From contig JAZQVN010000024.1 in assembly GCA_045631885.1 (NCBI GenBank), positions 1 to 8,102 on the forward strand: a stretch of DNA of 8,102 nucleotides, given 5' to 3'. This stretch comes from CAJOLV01 sp045631885 (GTDB taxonomy: Bacteria > Bacillota_I > Bacilli_A > RFN20 > CAG-826). Position 1 is the first letter of the stretch, and every line of letters begins with the position of its first letter. Shown one piece after another: positions 5,496 through 8,102 of this stretch. The translations under genes and the position numbers were made by a program. The notes under the pieces were generated by a model, which was given only the letters and a program-made list of their open reading frames with translations, did no database searches and was not told the DNA's origin.

Positions 5496-5566
5496 GGTTG
5501 CATAGAGGGTTGCATTTTTCCTCAAAAAAGCTGCAAAGGTTGCATCGAAAAATGGGATGGTTGCAT
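5496..5566 (+). repeat. Four direct GGTTGCAT repeats
   Basis: Exact GGTTGCAT copies start at 5496, 5508, 5538 and 5559 (steps of 12, 30 and 21 bp). An inverted partial copy, GCAAC, is at 5580-5584, and TGCAA (5532-5536) forms a small inverted repeat with the third copy. They fill the non-coding gap between the SHOCT-like gene and a terminator. Such repeats are typical of protein-binding clusters (recombinase accessory sites, replication iterons, operators), but no cognate protein can be named. Confidence 0.6.
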
Positions 5567-5604
5567 CTTGTATTAAAACGCAACACTCCATTCAAATGTA
5601 AACT

Positions 5605-5636
5605 ACAGTATCGATACAAATCGGTACTGTTTTTTT
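5605..5636 (+). terminator. Strong rho-independent terminator upstream of the kinase operon
   Basis: ACAGTATCGAT (5605-5615) pairs with ATCGGTACTGT (5620-5630), 11 bp with one G-U pair, around a 4-nt ACAA loop, followed by a run of Ts. It ends transcription from the SHOCT-like gene and its repeat region and insulates the kinase operon promoter just downstream. Confidence 0.88.
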
Positions 5637-5648
5637 CTTCATTTACTA

Positions 5649-5677
5649 TTGAAAATAAGTCGGTTAACCGATATAAT
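5649..5677 (+). promoter_or_regulatory. Kinase-operon promoter with a perfect 12-bp palindrome
   Basis: TTGAAA (5649-5654) and TATAAT (5672-5677) are exactly 17 bp apart. The spacer contains the perfect palindrome TCGGTTAACCGA (5660-5671), which ends against the -10. A dimeric repressor bound there would directly block RNA polymerase, the usual autoregulation of HipB-type antitoxins. The predicted start, about 7 bp after the -10, coincides with the ATG at 5684. Confidence 0.78.
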
Positions 5678-5683
5678 TTAAGC

Positions 5684-6067
5684 ATGACATTTTTAGATTT
5701 ACTTGCCGACAAAAAAACTACTGTATATTCCTTATCTTTAGATAGCGGAATACCAAAAACAACTTTGACAGATATCGCATCTGGTAAAGCTGATATTTTG
5801 GAATGCTCAGGAAAAACTTTATTAGCAATTTCTAAATGTTTAAACGTATCAATTGAAGATTTACTTTCTCTAGAAAGAGAAGAAGCGAAAACTCTTTTAC
5901 CAGCATTCTTATTGGATTCTATTAACGAATATCGTAAAGCAATTCGTAAAGACAGTACATTAGTGGATTGCTATAGTGACCAACTCAATAGTTCTATCAA
6001 TGTTGCCGAAGTGGAACATCTTATTTCGAAAGAGCAAGCAGATAGATTAAGAGTGAGATATTTTTAG
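5684..6067 (+). CDS. HipB-like XRE-family repressor/antitoxin
   Basis: The 127-residue protein has a divergent helix-turn-helix (about 10-62: TVYSLSLDSGIPKTTLTDIASG, then a second helix pair ending VSIEDLLSLE) and a conserved-looking C-terminal region (75-127) ending SINVAEVEHLISKEQADRLRVRYF, a tail I associate with XRE proteins paired with HipA-type kinases. It should bind the 12-bp palindrome in its own promoter and restrain the kinase encoded downstream. I choose 5684 because the promoter -10 ends only 6 bp earlier; an upstream in-frame extension to 5498 would run through the terminator and the promoter. No ribosome binding site precedes the ATG, so the message is probably leaderless. The kinase gene's ribosome binding site overlaps its stop codon. 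Confidence 0.85.
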   Translation: MTFLDLLADKKTTVYSLSLDSGIPKTTLTDIASGKADILECSGKTLLAISKCLNVSIEDLLSLEREEAKTLLPAFLLDSINEYRKAIRKDSTLVDCYSDQLNSSINVAEVEHLISKEQADRLRVRYF

Positions 6068-6079
6068 GAGGAGTTGATA

Positions 6080-6958
6080 ATGATTGATTTTACAAATTTA
6101 CCAACTAGAAAAAAAGCTTATGGTGGAGCGAACGGAAGCAAGCTTTCTGTTGTTTACAATAATGAACTCTATATGCTTAAACTTCCCATGCACGCTTTGA
6201 AAAATCCAAATCTTTCATATACCAATAGTTGCACATCTGAATATCTTGGCTGCCATATTTTTAATATGCTTGAAGTTAAAGCTCAAGAAACGCTATTAGG
6301 GGAATATGAATACCATGGCAAAGTTAGAACCGTCGTGGCTTGCAAGGATTTCACTTCTCCGAATACCACTATAGTGGATTTCGCATCTGTCAAAAACCAG
6401 ATTATTGATTCTGCTTCAAATGGGTATGGAACTGAATTATCTGACATTCTCGATACCATTCAAAGACAAAATGCAATTGATTCAAAGGAATTAGAAGAGC
6501 ATTTTTGGAATATGTTTGTTATCGATGCATTTATTGGGAATTGGGATAGACATAATGGGAACTGGGGTTTTTTATATAATCAGGAAACTGATGAAATGAA
6601 AATCGCTCCAATCTTTGATTGTGGGTCTGCTTTGTTCCCTCAAATCGATGAAGAATTGATTAAAAAAGTGATATCTTCCAAAGCAGAGATGAATGCTCGC
6701 GTATTTGATATGCCAACATCAGCCATTTTAGTGAACGGAAAGCGTGGTAATTATTATAAAATGATCACTTCCTTGGAATATAAAGGATGCAATGACGCCA
6801 TTAAAAGAATTGTTCCTAAAATCGCTTTAACCGAAATTGATAGTTTGATTGATGGGATAGAACAATTAAGCCAATTGCAAAAAGAATTTCTTAAGAAAGT
6901 TTTAAAACTTAGAAAAGAATTCATGCTTGATGTTGCTTATGCAGCCATTAGAAAGTGA
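6080..6958 (+). CDS. HipA-family Ser/Thr kinase, HipT/CtkA-like
   Basis: Members of this family phosphorylate target proteins, classically aminoacyl-tRNA synthetases, causing growth arrest; the target here is unknown. Visible motifs are a Gly-rich loop, GGANGSK (15-21); a likely ATP-binding Lys in YMLKLP (K34); SEYLG (53-57); the catalytic loop GNWDRHNGNWGF (153-164) with D156, H158 and N161; and the metal-binding FDCG (D180). At 292 residues it is much shorter than HipA (about 440) and lacks the N-terminal subdomain, like HipT and Helicobacter CtkA. No separate HipS-type gene is present, so the HipB-like protein's C-terminal region may do that job (inference). The start at 6080 follows AGGAGGAG (6066-6073), which overlaps the upstream stop; an in-frame TTG at 6074 is too close to the ribosome binding site. 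It stops at TGA. Confidence 0.87.
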   Translation: MIDFTNLPTRKKAYGGANGSKLSVVYNNELYMLKLPMHALKNPNLSYTNSCTSEYLGCHIFNMLEVKAQETLLGEYEYHGKVRTVVACKDFTSPNTTIVDFASVKNQIIDSASNGYGTELSDILDTIQRQNAIDSKELEEHFWNMFVIDAFIGNWDRHNGNWGFLYNQETDEMKIAPIFDCGSALFPQIDEELIKKVISSKAEMNARVFDMPTSAILVNGKRGNYYKMITSLEYKGCNDAIKRIVPKIALTEIDSLIDGIEQLSQLQKEFLKKVLKLRKEFMLDVAYAAIRK

Positions 6959-6967
6959 GGTTACAGG

Positions 6968-7525
6968 ATGATATATCAGAAAAAAGAGTTTATTCTCAAA
7001 AATGGAACGAAACTTATTTTAAAGTCACCTGAGCAAAGTGATGCCAAAATGTTGTTGAATCAGATCGTTAAAACAACCAGCCAAACAGATTATTTACTGA
7101 GTACTCCTAATGATTTCGATGAAGATATAAGCAAAGAGGAAGAATTTATCTCTAGGTTTAATGATAGTAATGATTATCTTATTTGTGCTTATGTTGATGG
7201 GATAATAGTGGGCAACTCAGCTCTAAAGTTTTTAAAACATGCAAAAGACAAACATAGAGCACAAGTAGGAATTGCTATTATGAAAGAATACTGGGGGCTA
7301 GGAATCGGATCAATTATGTTTGATGAGATAATTGATATTGCTAAAAATACATCCGGGATTGAACAAATAGAATTAGATGGTGGGGTTATTGCGGAAAACA
7401 AAAGAGCAATTTCTCTTTATACAAAGAAAGGTTTCGTTAAGACAGGTACTATTCCTCATGAATTAAAACTAAATGATGGGACATACTTAGATGGATACTT
7501 GATGACACTTTTCTTGTATGATTAA
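6968..7525 (+). CDS. GNAT-family N-acetyltransferase
   Basis: The 185-residue enzyme should transfer an acetyl group from acetyl-CoA to an amine. The acetyl-CoA-binding motif A is clear: VGIAIMKEYWGLGIGSIMFDEII (100-122 in pieces), with the Q/RxxGxG/A-like WGLGIG. Motif B follows: VIAENKRAISLYTKKGFVKTG (140-160), with N144 and the usual Tyr (Y151). The N-terminal LKNGTKLILKSPEQSDA resembles RimJ/RimL-like members. The length and motif order are normal and complete. It begins 9 bp after the kinase stop, with GAGG overlapping that stop as ribosome binding site, so it belongs to the same operon. The substrate cannot be inferred; it may be a passenger enzyme or act with the kinase module. It does not look like a TacT-type toxin, which is usually shorter and paired with an RHH antitoxin. 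Confidence 0.88.
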   Translation: MIYQKKEFILKNGTKLILKSPEQSDAKMLLNQIVKTTSQTDYLLSTPNDFDEDISKEEEFISRFNDSNDYLICAYVDGIIVGNSALKFLKHAKDKHRAQVGIAIMKEYWGLGIGSIMFDEIIDIAKNTSGIEQIELDGGVIAENKRAISLYTKKGFVKTGTIPHELKLNDGTYLDGYLMTLFLYD

Positions 7526-7528
7526 TGG

Positions 7529-7596
7529 TGTACCATTTTTAGAAAGACTGTACCATTTTCAACTAATGGTGTACCAAATTTCTGTAGAAGTGTACC
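7529..7596 (+). repeat. Four TGTACC repeats phased at two helical turns
   Basis: TGTACC cores start at 7529, 7549, 7570 and 7591 (20, 21 and 21 bp apart). Two copies are preceded by AATGG, and the first two are followed by ATTTT. A degenerate TGTATC follows at 7600. The array begins 3 bp after the GNAT stop codon. The strict spacing puts all sites on one face of the helix, and resembles the multiple terminal repeats of IS21-like elements, but no transposase gene adjoins. The cores match the GTACCAC motif at 117 in the same orientation. Confidence 0.65.
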
Positions 7597-7637
7597 GTTT
7601 GTATCATTTCTTGCGTCTATTTCCAAAGTCAATAACT

Positions 7638-7668
7638 GCACGTTTTGTATCCACAGGACGTGCTTTTT
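7638..7668 (+). terminator. Rho-independent terminator after the kinase-GNAT operon
   Basis: GCACGT (7638-7643) pairs with ACGTGC (7658-7663) around a 14-nt loop, followed by TTTTT (7664-7668). It is the first good terminator downstream of the GNAT gene. Confidence 0.7.
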
Positions 7669-7678
7669 ATATATAAAA

Positions 7679-7701
7679 TGGCTATTTTAGGCCACTTTTT
7701 T
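7679..7701 (+). terminator. Second, weaker terminator-like hairpin
   Basis: TGGC (7679-7682) pairs with GCCA (7691-7694), possibly extended by TA/TA with a bulged G, followed by C and a T run. The stem is short; it may back up the terminator just upstream. The rest of the gap to 7789 shows no gene, only a weak G-U-containing stem at 7740-7767. Confidence 0.45.
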
Positions 7702-7789
7702 CATTTAAATAAGTATTTTTCGGATATGGTCCACACGATAAGTTTTCGCTAGAAATGGTGGGAACTTTTCTTTATCTCTAAAATATTTA

Positions 7790-7818
7790 TTGACTGCCGG
7801 TCAACTAAATGAAATAAT
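7790..7818 (+). promoter_or_regulatory. TetR-gene promoter with an inverted-repeat operator
   Basis: TTGACT (7790-7795) and AATAAT (7813-7818) are 17 bp apart. The -35 lies inside the inverted repeat TTGAC (7790-7794) / GTCAA (7800-7804) with a 5-bp GC-rich centre, a layout typical of TetR-family operators. Autoregulation by the gene starting at 7825 is likely. Confidence 0.65.
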
Positions 7819-7824
7819 AGAGTC

Positions 7825-8102
7825 ATGAGTTACAATAATGAAACAAGATTAAACAAATCAAACGAAAACAAATGCAAGATTATTGAAGCCGCTTTAAAAC
7901 TAATTAACGAAAAAGGATTTGATAAAGTTTCTGTTAATGAAATTACAAGCGTAGCGGGAGTGTCGAAAGGAGCATTCTATATTCATTTCAAATCCAAAGA
8001 AGATTTAATCGAGCAACAAATTAATCTCTTCTATGACGATATGAAATTAGATGGGAATTATTCAAAATATGAAAAATTAGAACATTTCCTTTCTGAATCT
8101 TT
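7825..8102 (+). CDS. TetR/AcrR-family transcriptional regulator (partial, cut by window end)
   Basis: Only the first 92 residues are in the window. They hold a standard TetR DNA-binding domain: a first helix, CKIIEAALKLINEKGFDKVSV (17-37 in pieces), then the helix-turn-helix NEITSVAGVSKGAFYIHFKSKEDL (38-61), with the family's GxSKGxFYxHFxSKEDL signature. The ligand-binding part begins around residue 65 and is cut off. No ribosome binding site precedes the ATG at 7825, and the predicted transcription start falls at or next to that ATG, so a leaderless message is likely. TetR proteins usually repress a neighbouring transporter or enzyme gene; that gene would lie beyond this window. The terminators before it make it a separate unit from the kinase operon. 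Confidence 0.92.
   Translation, partial: MSYNNETRLNKSNENKCKIIEAALKLINEKGFDKVSVNEITSVAGVSKGAFYIHFKSKEDLIEQQINLFYDDMKLDGNYSKYEKLEHFLSES

Noticed and set aside
5496..5566. CRISPR array
   Set aside because: The repeats are only 8 bp with unequal spacing of 12, 30 and 21 bp, and no cas gene is present.
5498..5683. N-terminal extension of the HipB-like protein upstream of 5684
   Set aside because: It would run through a strong terminator and the operon promoter, so it cannot be part of the same message.
5364..5712. Two minus-strand open frames across the GGTTGCAT repeats and terminator
   Set aside because: Their translations reflect the repeats and hairpins, they cross a strong promoter and terminator, and show no coding features.
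7189..7401. Minus-strand open frame of 70 codons
   Set aside because: Antisense to the GNAT motifs A and B; no start signals.
7740..7767. Possible third terminator between the GNAT and TetR genes
   Set aside because: The 8-bp stem has two G-U pairs and a 12-nt loop with an interrupted T tract; too weak to call.

Overview
This is an AT-rich (low-GC) window that looks like accessory DNA from a Firmicutes/Bacillota-type genome. Strong AAGGAGG-type ribosome binding sites precede most structural genes, sigma-A-like promoters can be recognised, and the protein families are typical of that phylum. TGG encodes Trp and TGA ends the HipA-like kinase gene, so the code is standard rather than the Mycoplasma UGA=Trp code. 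The exact taxon cannot be read from the window.

Layout. (1) 1-348: degenerate repeats resembling IS21-type terminal repeats, a forward terminator, a perfect 15-bp inverted repeat, and the terminator of a reverse-strand gene. (2) 349-2127: an XRE-family regulator on the minus strand, divergent from a type II restriction-modification pair (beta-class DNA methyltransferase, then a PD-(D/E)xK endonuclease), closed by a weak terminator. (3) 2128-3486: an ImmR/ImmA-like pair (XRE repressor plus HExxH metallopeptidase) behind a promoter with a palindromic operator. (4) 3487-5186: a structured leader, then a tight three-gene operon (DUF4417-type protein, a His-rich GGRGS protein that may be a toxin-like domain, and a small acidic protein), ended by a strong terminator. 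(5) 5187-5636: a small SHOCT-like gene, four GGTTGCAT repeats and another strong terminator. (6) 5637-7525: an operon of a HipB-like XRE repressor, a HipT/CtkA-like HipA-family kinase and a GNAT acetyltransferase, from a promoter with a perfect 12-bp palindrome between -35 and -10. (7) 7526-8102: a phased TGTACC repeat array, two terminator-like hairpins and the start of a TetR-family regulator.

The window reads as a mobile defence/stress island. At least three modules (restriction-modification, ImmR/ImmA-like and HipB/HipA-like) belong to families linked to defence, toxin-antitoxin or mobile-element control. Each has its own HTH regulator and inverted-repeat operator candidate. No integrase, transposase or conjugation gene is present, so mobility is inferred from the repeats and gene types.

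The most novel-looking parts are the DUF4417/GGRGS/acidic operon, whose leader can form two mutually exclusive hairpins, one covering the start codon; the recurring arrangement in which regulator genes appear to lack a leader and a ribosome binding site; and two similarly oriented phased repeat arrays flanking most of the window.
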